A stretch of 64,000 bases of DNA from Puccinia triticina (lineage: Eukaryota > Basidiomycota > Pucciniomycetes > Pucciniales > Pucciniaceae): contig NC_070560.1 in the NCBI RefSeq assembly GCF_026914185.1, positions 3,215,501 through 3,279,500 of the forward strand, written 5' to 3'. The stretch's first letter is position 1. The number at the start of each line of letters is the position of its first letter. Of this stretch, positions 44,308 to 55,796 are shown in pieces. The position numbers and the translations under genes were made by a program. The notes under the pieces were generated by a model. It saw only the letters and a program-made list of their open reading frames with translations. It was not told where the DNA came from and made no database searches.

Positions 44308-47300
44308 ATGGATCCGAACGTACAGCAAGGTACGCATGCTAAATTCCTATGGTGGTGACTGACACTGGCTGATGATTTTTCACCGTCAGACTACACCTAT
44401 GAGGACGGTCTGACCTACTGCAACATATGTCCCCTGGCCAGAGGGACGAAGAACTGGCGCAAACATTTGAGATCGGCCGCACACCTCAAAAATCTCCAAC
44501 AGCGCGAGGAGATCAGGAGGACAAGTTCCCCACCCCCAACCCCCCCTGCGCAGGATCCCGGTCGATACCCGGAACAGGAAAGCTCGCGGACCCAAGATGA
44601 TCTCGCGCAAGAGGAACGGGCTTGGGCGCGCCTAGCCGGATTGCTTGCCCTGAACACTGAGGAAGCCAAGCCAGATGAGAATCCACGCTGTCTAGATGCT
44701 GACCTCGCCAGGCTGCACGCCTCGAGGAACACGAACGCTGCTGATCCGCCTAACGCCGGGGCGATGAGGAGCGCAATCATTGTGACGGCTGTAAATGCCA
44801 TCGCTGCAAATGACGACCGGCACATGGAGGACAACGACGAACCAATGGAGGTTGAGCGTCCTATTCTTCGGACTGACAAGAGGTCCGACCGGATAGACAA
44901 GAGTGCCTGGTACCCTTTCAAGAACAAGATGGTAAGACAGGCCTGTTGTATTTCCCATTTCCAAATCCTTCCTTGGTCACTCACCACTTGTTTGACATGC
45001 TGAACACAGGACCTAGTGGCTTCACTGCTTATTGGACACACACACTCGATGTTATCCAGGTCACTCTACACCAAAATTAAAGATATATTGAAACTATGTG
45101 GCTTACAACTTCCCTGTTGGGCTACTGTTCAAGCATCACGCAAGAGGATTCGTGAACTCCTAGGCAGTAAGCTTTGTTGTGCGGACTCCGTTTTTGACAT
45201 CCCATGCTATGCACTGAGTGCCAAGAAAATTATAAGCCAGGTGAGGTCATCTTATCTTTGTTTTGGTACAACAACTGTGATTTGATGATCTATCTGTTTC
45301 TTGGTGTGGACAGGATTTGGCCAATCCTCTGGTAGCTAACCACTTGGACTTTTATCCTGAGTTTACTGATGGGTTGATGATATCTAAATTCTCACAATCA
45401 GGCAAGTGGCCCACTTGCATGTAACATCTCACAATCTGATTTGACTGATTGGTTGTTGTTCACTATCCAATCCAATATCATGCAAGTGGCTCACAGGAAT
45501 GTCACGAGAACACCGGCCCCAAATGTGTCGAGCAAATAAGAAGGATTTCTATATTTATGAGCCAGTGCAGCTCCACTCACCAGGAAAAAACAATTATCAC
45601 TTGTCAACAAGTGACATAGCAAAGTACAAAGGCCCCTTTGTACTTTTTTATGTCACTTGCAGACAAGTGATCATTGTTTTTTCCTGGTGACTCAACCATG
45701 GTAGTAATACCAATAAATTTCTTCACTCAAGGTGGCATATTACGGGCCAGGTGCTGGGAGGTTCGCTTTCAGGAACTTGAACACTTCACAGAAATTATAG
45801 ACAGTCAGATTACTCCCCAAGTGAGAATTCACATCCCCTTTCTGCCGGATTTCCACGATTCTCGCCTACAATCAATATCTGTGGATGAATTTGATTGGGA
45901 CTACTCGGAGATCACATGGATGGGAACTGGTTTTTTGGCTGAGGTGTGTGCTGGGAAATTATGTGGTAAGCACAGGTTCCCATTGCAAAAATTTATGTGT
46001 GGTGAATTGCATTCATGTTCTTCTGCACCCCATTATGCAGTGGGCCAGGATAGCTACTCGTTTGAACACATTCCCTTTCCAAACCCATGGAGGGAGAAAG
46101 CAAAGAAGATGATTCTCCGCAATGTCCCAATCACTCTATATTCAGACGACACCTCAGGGAATGTATCCAAGCAATTCAATAAGCACATATCTTATTATTT
46201 CACCCTGTCTGGTCTGCCCCCCCGCATCTCAAACCAGGAGTACAATTGCCACTTCTTGGCAACATCAAACTTGGCCAGTGCTTGTGAGATTGCTGAGCAA
46301 ATTGTACAGGAAATCAAGTGAGTATTCTCTTCTATTTCCACTAGGTCAGCATCACATAACCATTGATTTGGGATGATTTCCAGTGAAATGGCCACCAAGG
46401 GGTTTGAAGTATATGATCATAGTATTGGAGAACAAGTCTGGGTTACTTCTACCGTCTTCTGTTTTCTTGCAGACTCCCCAATGCATGCCGAGATTACTTG
46501 CACCCCAAATCCTGGCTCATCCCTCAACCCTTGCAGGATGTGTCAACTGTCGGTCAGAATGAAGAAATTTAAGAAGACTCACACTTTCATCCAACACTTC
46601 TTGCAGCGTGACCAATTTGGTGAAGAGGTATTTACTTCTGGTCTTAGATATTTGCCTTTTGACAATTGATCTGATGATTCATGGTTTCTTTAGTCAAGAA
46701 GAAGGAATCAATCATGGGCTCAGACCAAGCACAGATGCCATAAGCTATTTGAAACTGCAATGTCAAAAAGCTTCAATCAATTCACAATCAAAGGGAAGAA
46801 ACTAGGCCTGAAGGATCCCATTACAACTAGATTTTTGACCAAAGCCAAATTGGATGAAGCAATCAAAGAAAGGATGAAGAAGTTTTATGAGGAAAATTCA
46901 CTCAGATTGTATAACCCAATATTGGAACAACTGATAGGTACACTGTTTCTGATGATGGCTATGCTAGTTCAATATTCTGACCTTTCATTTCACATTTTCA
47001 GGTTTTGATGGGGTCCTGGACACTCCTGTTGAGGTTTTACATGTGGTTCTCCTGGGAGCGGTCAAATATCTAGCACGGGATCTTGTTTCAGGAGTTTCAG
47101 ATTCGGACCGAACTGAATTAATTGGCCGTCTGGAAGGATTCAATCGCTCTGGGCTGAATATTGAATCATTTAAGCCAAAGTATCTCATCAAGCACATCAA
47201 GAGTTTAGTTGGAAGGGACTTCAAAATTCTGCTACAAGCTGCACCTTTTGTCTTCACTGACTATATGTGTTCTGAAACCAAGCCAATCTGGTTTGCACTC

Positions 47301-48775
47301 TGCAAGTTGACTCCATTCATATTCCAAACAACAATCAACAACATGAAGACATTCCTGGTCAATCTCAAGGCGCATTTGAATGAGTTTTTATACCACCTGA
47401 TCAAATCAAATGCTCAATGGGTTAACAAACCCAAGTTTCACATGCTCCTACACCTGCCCGAGTCTATCGAACGTTTCGGTCCTGCTCCAGGATTCTCAAC
47501 TGAGAAATTCGAATCTTTCAATGGGGTGTTACGCAAGGCATCTGTGCATTCAAATAAACTGGCGCCAGGAAGAGACATAGCTACCACCTTTGAAAATTTA
47601 TCATCACTAAGGTTGGTAATGTCTGATGGGGTAATTCTGGACGATATCACTGGCATGACGCGCAAGATCGGGCCAGAGGTCACCTCTTTCTTTCGGAACA
47701 ATGTCTCTGTCCAAAGGTCTATGGGGTACAACGCGGATCTGGCGAGGTCTCCTGATGCGTGCAAGTTTCCATCACGTACTATGTTACCACTACCAGAAGA
47801 TCTCCAGTGTGCCATACCTGATAGCCTTCAAAATGCGCATGGAACATCCGGTATATCCCAGGTTGCTCAAGTACTAATCAATAAACACGACCGGGTCAAC
47901 CATGGATCATTTGTTGCAGTGAGTCCCTGCTCAGTGGTTTGATTGGAGTGGATTTCTTTCTTGTGAACAAATTGTCCCTAATGCTAATGATGTTGTGAAT
48001 GATAGGCTGGGGAGTCTGCTGATGGGGGGTTGGTTGTGGGAATGGTTGAATCATTGTGGTAGGTAACTCCTCGTGGGCGTGTCGCCACCTTCTTTGCAGA
48101 AATCTCAGTGTTCACCATGGGGGATGTGGATGCACATTACCACATGAGGCAAGTGGTCAGAAGCCAGCACCGTGTTGTGGTCAATGCGAAGGTACGCACC
48201 TGGGCTTTCTCCATTGAATGAAACAGCTGATTAATACTTGACTTCTCATTTTGGGGGGTGGGTTATAGTACATTCAAGGGTGCATAAATGTGCAACATAA
48301 TTGTCATTTAGGGGAATGCACAGTCGAGCGGACCAAGGCAGTTTTGATGGAAGGGAAAGCATCCAGGGTGAAGACGGGCCAGGTTGCGCACACCGACACG
48401 GACAACTACATCATCAATGCGGCATCACTACACGATCCCCACCTCCACCAAACTGTCGCAAATCTCCCCATACTTACACCCAACGGATCCGACTGGAGCG
48501 AGGCTATTTCCAGGGGACTTGCGATCTGGACTGATGGCTGTGAGCCTGTAGAATCAGATGGGGAACCGGCCTCCGATGGCTCCAATTCAGAGGCTGACGC
48601 AGATGCAGAGGGGATTACCGACTCGGATGAGTCAGATGAAGAACAGAGTTCTTCCGACAGCGAGGGCAGTGACTCAGATGGGAGCGACATGGGCGACGAG
48701 GGTGGCAGCGAGTCAAGCAACGAGGACGAAGGCCAGTCAGCCTCTGAGGGGCATAAGACTTCAACCCCTCACTGA
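44308..48775 (+). pseudogene. Plavaka-like transposase, multi-exon, disrupted by a MITE
   Basis: About 11 exons read from splice sites: 44308-44329, 44390-44931, 45010-45240, 45314-45401, 45497-46317, 46384-46627, 46694-46937, 47002-47918, 48006-48059, 48100-48191, 48269-48775. Introns are 55-100 nt. The N-terminus has a C2H2-type zinc finger (YCNICPLARGTKNWRKHL). Family hallmarks: ITLYSDDTSGN followed by NKHISYYFTLSGLPP and NQEYNCHFLATSN in exon 5; DTPVEVLHVVLLGAVKYL, MLLHLPESIERFGP and FSTEKFESFNGVLRKAS in exon 8. The C-terminus is a long acidic Ser/Asp/Glu tail. Intron 4 uses a GC donor (CAG|GCAAGT). Exon 5 contains a 112-bp palindromic MITE that shifts frame, so this copy should not make full-length transposase unless the MITE is spliced out. 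Otherwise the frame is clean. It would cut and paste the 34343-53692 element. Confidence 0.78.
45578..45689. mobile_element. Palindromic MITE in transposase exon, TSD ACT
   Basis: 112 bp, an almost perfect hairpin from CACCAGGAAAAAACAAT to ATTGTTTTTTCCTGGTG, flanked by ACT (45575-45577 and 45690-45692). CAC termini and 3-bp TSD fit a CACTA-type MITE. Coding frame matches on both sides once it and one TSD are discounted. Confidence 0.88.
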
Positions 48776-49044
48776 GGATTCTTGCACCTATGGTTGTTCA
48801 ATAATACCTTGATGCGGTAACATCCTTGGCCAAAAGAGCCGATTTGCGATCAGATGCTAAATATAAATGGCTGGCTTAGGCCGGTGAGGCGCCAAGCCTG
48901 AGCAGGGCGCACATTGACGCAGACATATCCTTGGGGTTTCATTTCTTATACGAGCAACATGAGTAGGAAAATAAATTGTGGGATTGAATAGGGGCCACAT
49001 TGGGCAGGCTACCTTAGGAGCTTGAGACCGATTGCGAGTAAGCG

Positions 49045-50906
49045 TCAAATCCCCCAGGGGAATTCCAATTCGCCAAGAGTCTGATCAGGAACACCCATGA
49101 GCGCGCGCCAGTGGACTATCCCGTGTTCGTTCAAAAGCTTCAATACTTTGGGTTCATTTGGGTCGATATGGCACACGGCCAGGAATTGGCCTATCGTGAG
49201 TTTGTCAGGGTTCATGTGGTTGAGTGGAGTTGGCGCGGGGGCCTCGACTGCGCTCCGAGGGGCCCGCGCGGGCGACGGGGGGGTGGCCTCGGTCGGAGGA
49301 CTCGGGTTGGTGTTTCCTGGCGGGTCGTGAGCGTCCACGCCGGCCCGAGCGGGGGGGGCCTCTTTGAGGTTCATCCGGGGCGCAGGCGCGTCTGCTCGCT
49401 TATCTGGAGCCACAGGGATCGGGTCACCTGGGTGATGCGCTGCGTAGTATACGCGTTGGGCATAAGGGACGACCTGGGGGTGTTGTGGACAGGGGCGGGG
49501 GTGGTTAGACACCTAGTAAGTCGACTAGCGGATGGATCCATGATGAAGACTTACTTTGATATGTCCTGTGTGACTCTCATGTTCCAGACGAATCGCTACC
49601 CTCGCCAGCGCGGATGAGGCTTTCGCGGCATTTACGAATTGCCGAAAGCGGAGGGGGCCTGGTATCATGATGCCGCTGGTTTTGGGTTGGCCGGGTTCCG
49701 TGATGTCAAACCTCCACATGAGGGCGTCATTTTCGTCCACGCACTTCGCGCGGCTGCCGAGTAATACCGAGGCGTCCTCTTCGGCCAAGTGGGAATAGAC
49801 GATCGCTTGTAACTGAGGAAAATCGAGGGTCTCAATGGGTACCGTCATCGGGCGTCTGGTGGCTGACTCGTGCGTGTAAATTTGGGAGTACAATTGGGCA
49901 TTCTTCCCACCGCTCTGACTCCAGCCCAATGGGATATAGAGTTTGTACTCTAGATCTACTTGGATAGGAACGCCGGGAGGTCTCGGTACAAGGGCCGCGA
50001 ACGCCTCCTCGATTGCCCCAATTTCGGGAGGGGGTGTCATAGGGCGGGGGACTTGATGGGCTCCGGCTCGGCGTCGGTTCAGTGAGGTGCTGGACGGGAA
50101 GAACTTGGTTGCAGGCCAATTCACAGGCCAATCAAAAGTTGATTTCATGCTGGCACCCCCCTGCGGCAAGGTCTCAGTTGATAAAGGTCAGCATTGCACT
50201 TCAGCGGGCGGCGACTGTTATCAGTTTTTTGCATGGGCCAAAAACTCACCTGGGAGGGGCCACAAGGGGTCTGAGCAGATGGTAGCGCGGGGTGTGGTGC
50301 GGCTTGTTTGACTGGGTGTCGCGGGTCGGGGGTTGAGATGTGCAGGATGAAAGAGACGCTGATCGGGGCCTCTGAGATCTGCTTCAGGCATGTTCTCAAG
50401 GCCTTGGTACAAACAATGGTGGCCGACTGGGTCCTGGCATCATCTGTCTTGATGAACTCCCAAATGAGCTCATTCGAAAAGTGACATGCCCGCATCTCCT
50501 CGGCGTGCCATCCATCGCTCGCCCGGACCTTGCAGAGAATTCCCATTCAAAAATCTTCCCATGACCAGGCCAATGGTAAACCTGCGAATCGGACGGACGG
50601 GCGGGCGGCATGTTCCTTGGTCGGGGTCCAGGATTCCACCTCACGATCTCGTCGGGGCCCAAACGTCTCGCGCGTGGCGCGAGGGGTCGATAACCATATC
50701 GAGTAGGTGATCGGCAGGACGATGTTGATGAACTGATTGCCTGGGTCAACGGTGGATGCGGGGCCGGTTGGGAAGGGGTATTGGGATTGGACCTCCAGTA
50801 GCGTCAAATCGACGGCAAACTCGTCGAACGGGATCTGCTCGTCGGGGGCGTACTCTCGCATCCTTTTCGGCGGCGGCTGTTGAGGGGGGGAACCCGATGG
50901 CGCCAT
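49045..50906 (-). pseudogene. Transposon accessory gene with C-terminal SAM-like domain
   Basis: Minus strand, three exons: 50906 to about 50245 (ATG in context CCCATGGCG), about 50163 to 49555, and about 49474 to 49045. Donors GTGAGT and GTAAGT; acceptors CCGCAG and CCCCAG. Exon 1 has one in-frame TGA (after WSWEDF), so the gene is probably inactive or the exon model is slightly wrong. The middle exon is an unrecognised globular region (DALMWRFDITEPGQPKTSG). The C-terminal ~55 residues (MNPDKLTIGQFLAVCHIDPN ... WRALMGVPDQTLGELEFPWGI) look like a SAM-type helical domain. Function unknown. It lies inside the transposon, opposite to the transposase, so it likely travels with it. Confidence 0.5.
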
Positions 50907-51328
50907 GGGTATACGCCGGTCTGTTTTGCTGGCAATGGTATGAATGCATGATGACTTGTCTGTTGTGGCCTGGGCGGCCCCTGGTGATCGGGGCACGGGG
51001 GCACGGGGGCCGCCGGGCCCCGCGGGCCCGGTACATATCTGATGACTAGGCCCGACCCGCGCCTGCCCTTTTCAATTGCTCTTGAGGCCCTGGCAAGCAG
51101 CGCAGCGGCCAATCGGGGGGCTTGACCATGTCTGACCAGACCTAACCCAGACCTCGGACCTGGGTTAGGTCTGGGGATATCATCTCCGCGGCTCCAAGAT
51201 ACCCGCCAACTCTCCCACGAGTCCAGCCCCAATGCGGAAGGATCTTCCTTGACCCAACCTCCCACGCCTGCCACCTACTCAGGACCACACACCGGCACAA
51301 CTCACCAACCCCCCCCCCCCCCCCACAT

Positions 51329-52840
51329 AATGTTGTCACAGCCAGACCCCCACAGCCCCGCCGGGCCTCCTTTGACTGCCACCCAATCGACCCCTGGGCC
51401 CACACGCAGGGGCCGTTCCCCCAGCGATCTTGGTGAGCACTCCCACCTCTGTCGATATTCCCCCTCGGCAAACCTCCTGACTCCTGCTACCCTCAACATC
51501 GTAGCCGCGGGGCCCAAGCGAGCCGCCCAACGACCACGGACCGGTGCGGGTGCAATCCCCCCTGGGGGGAACCTATTTCTCCCATTAAGGCCCCCGCCTC
51601 AACAGCTTCCCCTCCCCCTCGATCCTATTGTTTTGCCCCCCAACGAGCGATTCCTGGCCGACCTCGGAGGGGTCCCGATTGTCCCAGACGATCTCGCAAC
51701 CGATTTCAACGAGGTCAGTGGTCCTGAATTGCAGGGCTCATCACCATGAGCCCTGAGCCGCTGGCTCATCCCAGCCCTTGCTTTCCCGAGCCCAGATGAC
51801 CGAGCACGACCGCAATGTAGTCGTGTTGTCAACCTTGCGAGCAGTTCTCTCAAGGTTGGACTCATTAACTTGAGCCCCCGCGGCCCTAGCTGGTCCACAG
51901 CCCCCCGCTGCGGCCAACCTACCCCTGGCGGAACAGATCCGGAGGTTCCTTTTCCTCCCGGCGGACAAGGTAGGACCCCTCGCAGACTCACCCCTCCTGA
52001 CGACCATCATCCTGACCCCCCCTCTCCTGGCTTAGGAGCTCATGCGGGTCGCAGCCCGCGAGGCCATAATGGTCCCGAATCTCGATGCCTACGCCAATGA
52101 GAATCGCGAGCGCTCCCTCTTCCGGATGGTCATGGTAAGCAATGGTACCACCCCTCGCGCGTCCGTGCGTGATGCTGACAATCTTCCATGCCTGCCTGCA
52201 GACAAATCTGCGGGCCCAACCTGAGTTGTACCTACGAAACCACTTCCCCCCCGGGTTCCACGACCGTAACCGCCTAGCATTGGGCTCCGCTGACTCCGAG
52301 CTCCGTAAACAGCTCAAGAATGTCCGATACCAGGTTCGGAACCTCGTCTGCACAGGTATTATCCCCACGGGCTTCTCCCCGACCCTGCCCCCGATTCCCC
52401 CCTTCATAGGTACTGCCGAGATATGTGGCGGTTACTTATGGGCAACCCTTGGCTAACCAACGGGGAAATCGATGCAATGTTGGGCGAGGATCGCAACGTC
52501 ATGCTCAAGGCCCGCTGGGCCTACATCCGACTCGCCACGCTCGAGAATCACTTTGATCCCGACGCCAGGACCGTGTCCCACTGGGACACAATAGATCACC
52601 AGCTCCAGGCAAACCGGACCCTCGACGAGAATCACATCAACGCGTGAGTTTTGATGGCTCTCGCGATCAACTCTGAATCTGACATTTCTTCCGTAATGTA
52701 GGTGGCATCGCCTGATTTGCCAGAAGGACGCCGAACTCTTCGGCGATTCCCCCATGTTGGACGACTTAGATAGATCGGCCTGTGTTTGCCCGTCCGAGGC
52801 CGACGTTGCGGCCCTAGCTACCGAGATCGCGGAAATGTGA
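51329..52840 (+). CDS. Transposon accessory gene, multi-exon, unknown function
   Basis: Exons inferred at 51329-51713, 51796-51854, 51890-51969, 52036-52134, 52202-52355, about 52410-52646 and 52702-52840, all with GT...AG introns of 35-82 nt. The N-terminus is Pro-rich; the rest is charged and helical: LAEQIRRFLFLPADKELM, ENRERSLFRMVM, PPGFHDRNRLALGSADSELR, MWRLLMGNPWLTNGEIDAML. It ends TEIAEM at TGA 52838-52840. No family recognised, although similar 'LR..GFH' proteins seem to accompany such elements in rusts (weak memory). The second exon junction is the least certain. Position inside the element suggests a role in transposition or regulation. Confidence 0.45.
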
Positions 52841-53009
52841 ATGCCCCTGTGATTGCCCCCCCACGAAAAAAAACATGCAATAGCAACGCTCGCTCCTTCT
52901 TGCCACCCCCTCAATATCGTGTCTCCCCCGCTTTATGTGTATCTAAGTAGATGTCCCCGTACTTAGAAATCCATTGAGAATTGATCAAGAACCCCCCGAA
53001 CGTTAACTA

Positions 53010-53680
53010 TTGCCCGTGAGGGCCACCCACCCATTGGCCCAACTGCATGCACCCGTGCCACCGTCCGCATGGACCCAAGGGCCGCCTCCAGGCCGCCCCA
53101 CACATGCCACGCCAGTCACCTGCAATGGGCGCTGTCGGCATCAAGCTGAGACGACGCCCGGGTGCCCACCCTGCCACCCGAGATCCGCCTCGCAGACCCA
53201 TCACTGGTGACCCAGTGTCAGCGAGCGGCGGTCCCTCATCCACCCCCTCCTCGCCCCCAGGCCGTTCCTCGTGGCCTCGATGGCCACGTCACCTGAGCGC
53301 CTGCCCGCTAGCCCACGGCGGCCCCCGAGGCATCTCCATGCATGCCCTCATGGTGACCGCAGAGGCGCCAGCATGCCGTAGAAGAGCCCGCCTGCCTCGC
53401 ATCCCCGTAGGCGCCGTGAGGTCCTCCTGAGACATATGTCCCGAGGATCTCGGGATGGACGCCCGCGGGAAATCCAGCCATGGCGCCATGCGGTCGCCCC
53501 CCCTGCGCCTCGGTCGGGTTGGCGCCCATCTGGGCTGACCTAAGTGCGCCACCCAAGAGGTCGGCCAGGCGGGGCTGGCTGACGCCCTGGCGGCGTGTGG
53601 CAGAACGGCGGCATCAGGGCGTCCGACTACTGCGGGGCCCTGCTGGCGTCCGGTCGGCCGCCCTCCTGACATCCCACTTG
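53010..53680. repeat. Right subterminal GC-rich repeats
   Basis: GC-rich with repeated GGCGCCA/TGGCGCC and GGCGTC motifs in both orientations, mirroring 34360-34850. Long ORFs on both strands are composition artefacts. Confidence 0.55.
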
Positions 53681-53692
53681 TCCCGCTGTGTA

Positions 53693-53938
53693 ACAAGCTT
53701 GAAAATAGGAAATTCGCGCCCATCGTACTATATTAGTGCTGCTAACCCGACGGATTACCATGCATCAGTCAAGTTGGTAGTCAATGGGCGTCCGTTCAAC
53801 CGCAAATTACCCCCGGGTGCCACCGACACCCAGCTTCTCGTATTACCGTTAGACCATAGGCCTCAAGTTCAGGCTCTGTACACCTTTGGGGACCCGACTG
53901 ATATAGCTGGAGCCCCACCCGCCTCTGATGCAGAGTAG
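53693..53938 (+). pseudogene. Secreted-protein gene copy A, 3' fragment
   Basis: Coding resumes at 53696 right after the TSD copy and runs 80 codons to TAG 53936-53938. The end (DPTDIAGAPPASDAE) is homologous to the end of copy B (KADITGAPAGSDTESET). The middle has diverged strongly from copy B and is shorter (about 110 versus 148 residues in total). No stop or frameshift, so the split looks recent. Confidence 0.8.
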
Positions 53939-54345
53939 AAAGCTTAAGGTAAGTTCTAAGTATGTTCGATATCACATATACCTCTGGACAACCAATTTCC
54001 TTGCGCTCATGGCTTTGTTTTGACTCCCTGCCAGAGATAGAACTCGAGCCGTTTTCGATTATACGCATCCCTTCTCAGATAGAATCTACATTTTCCTGCC
54101 CACCGTAGCACCTGGTACATGGTTTCTCACTCAGACATACATAGATGAATTTTCACTCGTTTAGCTAGCTTTTCATTCGTATATATAAACCGCTCCAATC
54201 AACACTCATTTTTGTTATCGTGATGTGAGTCTCGTGCTGCTGAACATTGCAGCAGCGTAATGGTGTGCTGCCATTACATGACCTCTAGGCCACTTGAGTA
54301 GAGAGCCATTTGGTTGATTGACAGGAATCCATCACAACGGGGAGG
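53939..54345. repeat. 3' flank of copy A, duplicated at copy B
   Basis: 53939-54110 aligns with 57899-58075 (shared ATATCACATATACCTC-type and GACTCCCTGCC.GAGATAG blocks). 54165-54340 aligns with 58800-58909 plus 59631-59700 (CCGCTCCAATCAACAC, CCTCTAGGCCACTTG). This marks the extent of the tandem duplication. Confidence 0.6.
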
Positions 54346-54558
54346 AGCTGCAAAATGGTAAAAGATAGCTGCAATTGAGCATCAAACATGCAATAGATAG
54401 GTGACAGTATTTTGGCATGAAAAATAGAGGGAAGATAATCCCGGTGGGCCAATCGTCCAGGTTTTCTGGTTCAGATTGTGCATGAATTCCATCTCCCAAA
54501 ATTCCTTGCGTAGTCGCCTGGCACTTGAATACACAACAATATACAAAACACTGGAGAT

Positions 54559-55796
54559 TATGGAGGCGCTGGACCGACATGTCGGACAGCTTTTTGTTTT
54601 TTGCAGTGTCTTGAATTTTTTTGCATTGGCATCTTTTTTTTATACAAATTCATTCTCCAAGATGGCCAGAAGCTATCAGATTATTGGTTTCCACTGTGCC
54701 ACAACCACATATACAGACCAATATGTATATAAATATGTACATAAGGGCTATTGTGGCAACTCTACCTACTTTCTGCACCGCATGGGTACGAAAGCGATGC
54801 CTTTAACCATACACAAAGGCGATCTGAGGATGTCCTACAAGTCGTAAAGCTTGCTGGATGTCCTTGCAGAGGTTAACGGCTTGTTGAGTGGACTTGGGTC
54901 CCTGCGGGATGAGGCCTGTCAACTCAGTTAAGTTAGAGTGATTTGCGGAGGCTCCCTTTGCGAGGGGTACTTAGCGTCAGCCAGGCTGCACCAGGCCCTC
55001 CAAAGAGAGTCTGGTGTAAGTTGGCAAATCACTTGACAACCATTTTTCTTCTGATCCAGTCAATAATGATTTTTTTGCTGGAATAAAAGGAAGAGGTGGT
55101 CTCAATTCCTCAGCTTATATGCTCTGAAATGCTGTTCTGACTCTCCTGGGCACCTAACCAACCCCCAATCAAGTCAGAGAGGAGCATGATAGAGAGAGTA
55201 CAAAAGGCAGCATGTAAACAGCTTGACCAACTCTTCAGGGCACCTAACCGACCCCCTGTTGAGTGATAAAGAAGTTGCCGAGAATGATGGGGGGGTTGGA
55301 GCCGGTGAAAACAGAAGCAGTATATATAGGAACCAGGCTGCTCTCCTGCCTGGTGAGGTACTTGTACTATTAAAGGATTTATAACCAATCCTGACACTGA
55401 CACGTGTTTGAGTACTGCTACCATTGTATACATACACTGATACAGACTGATACTGATCCCACATGTTTGGTGGATGCTTGAAGCGGAAGCAAGGAAGGAT
55501 GGCTAGATTAGAAACATGAAACGTGATTGACCAGAATTTCTGGTTCAGAGCCATTTTTGTCTAGGAGTGTCGGCTCAGGCACCATGTTTGGCTAGGAATG
55601 TTGGCTCAGAGCCATGGTGGCTGTTTTGTCGCGCCAGAGGCGCCATCAGACCAACACCAAAGCGGCCGGATTGTCGCTCTGAAAGCATAACAATGGCCGC
55701 TTTGTCGGTTCATTTGTCCATTTTGTCGTGGATTCACCGGCATTTCACAAAAAAAAACACGAATTTGGCCGTTTTTGTCGGTCCAGCGCCTCCATA
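54559..55796. mobile_element. Non-autonomous TIR element, TA target
   Basis: A perfect 19-bp inverted repeat (TGGAGGCGCTGGACCGACA at 54561, complement at 55776-55794) with TA on both outer sides. Interior of 1.2 kb has no transposase. It contains a duplicated GGGCACCTAACCxACCCCC motif near 55148 and 55238. TA flanks suggest a Tc1/mariner-type mobiliser, unproven. Confidence 0.6.

Larger units (their letters stand above)
34343..53692 (+). mobile_element. Plavaka-like (CACTA-related) DNA transposon with nested Ty3
   Basis: Inverted ends: left TACACAGCGGGGCAG (34343) and right CTGCCxxC-type complement ending TCCCGCTGTGTA (53692), imperfect over ~20 bp. Direct repeats ACA (or TAACA) flank it at 34340-34342 and 53693-53695. 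Subterminal regions on both sides (34360-34850 and 53010-53680) are GC-rich with many GGCGCCA/GGCGTC motifs. Contents: a zinc-finger transposase (44308-48775), a minus-strand SAM-like gene (49045-50906), a plus-strand accessory gene (51329-52840) and a 9.2-kb Ty3 element. Without the Ty3 element it is about 10.1 kb. The family call rests on the transposase. Confidence 0.75.

Noticed and set aside
49097..49617. Plus-strand ORFs opposite the SAM-like gene
   Set aside because: Shadow frames of the minus-strand exon, which has matching splice sites and domain-like sequence.
53010..53723. ORFs of 127-152 codons at the right end of the transposon
   Set aside because: Composition artefacts; only the last 80 codons (from 53696) are real coding, belonging to the interrupted host gene.
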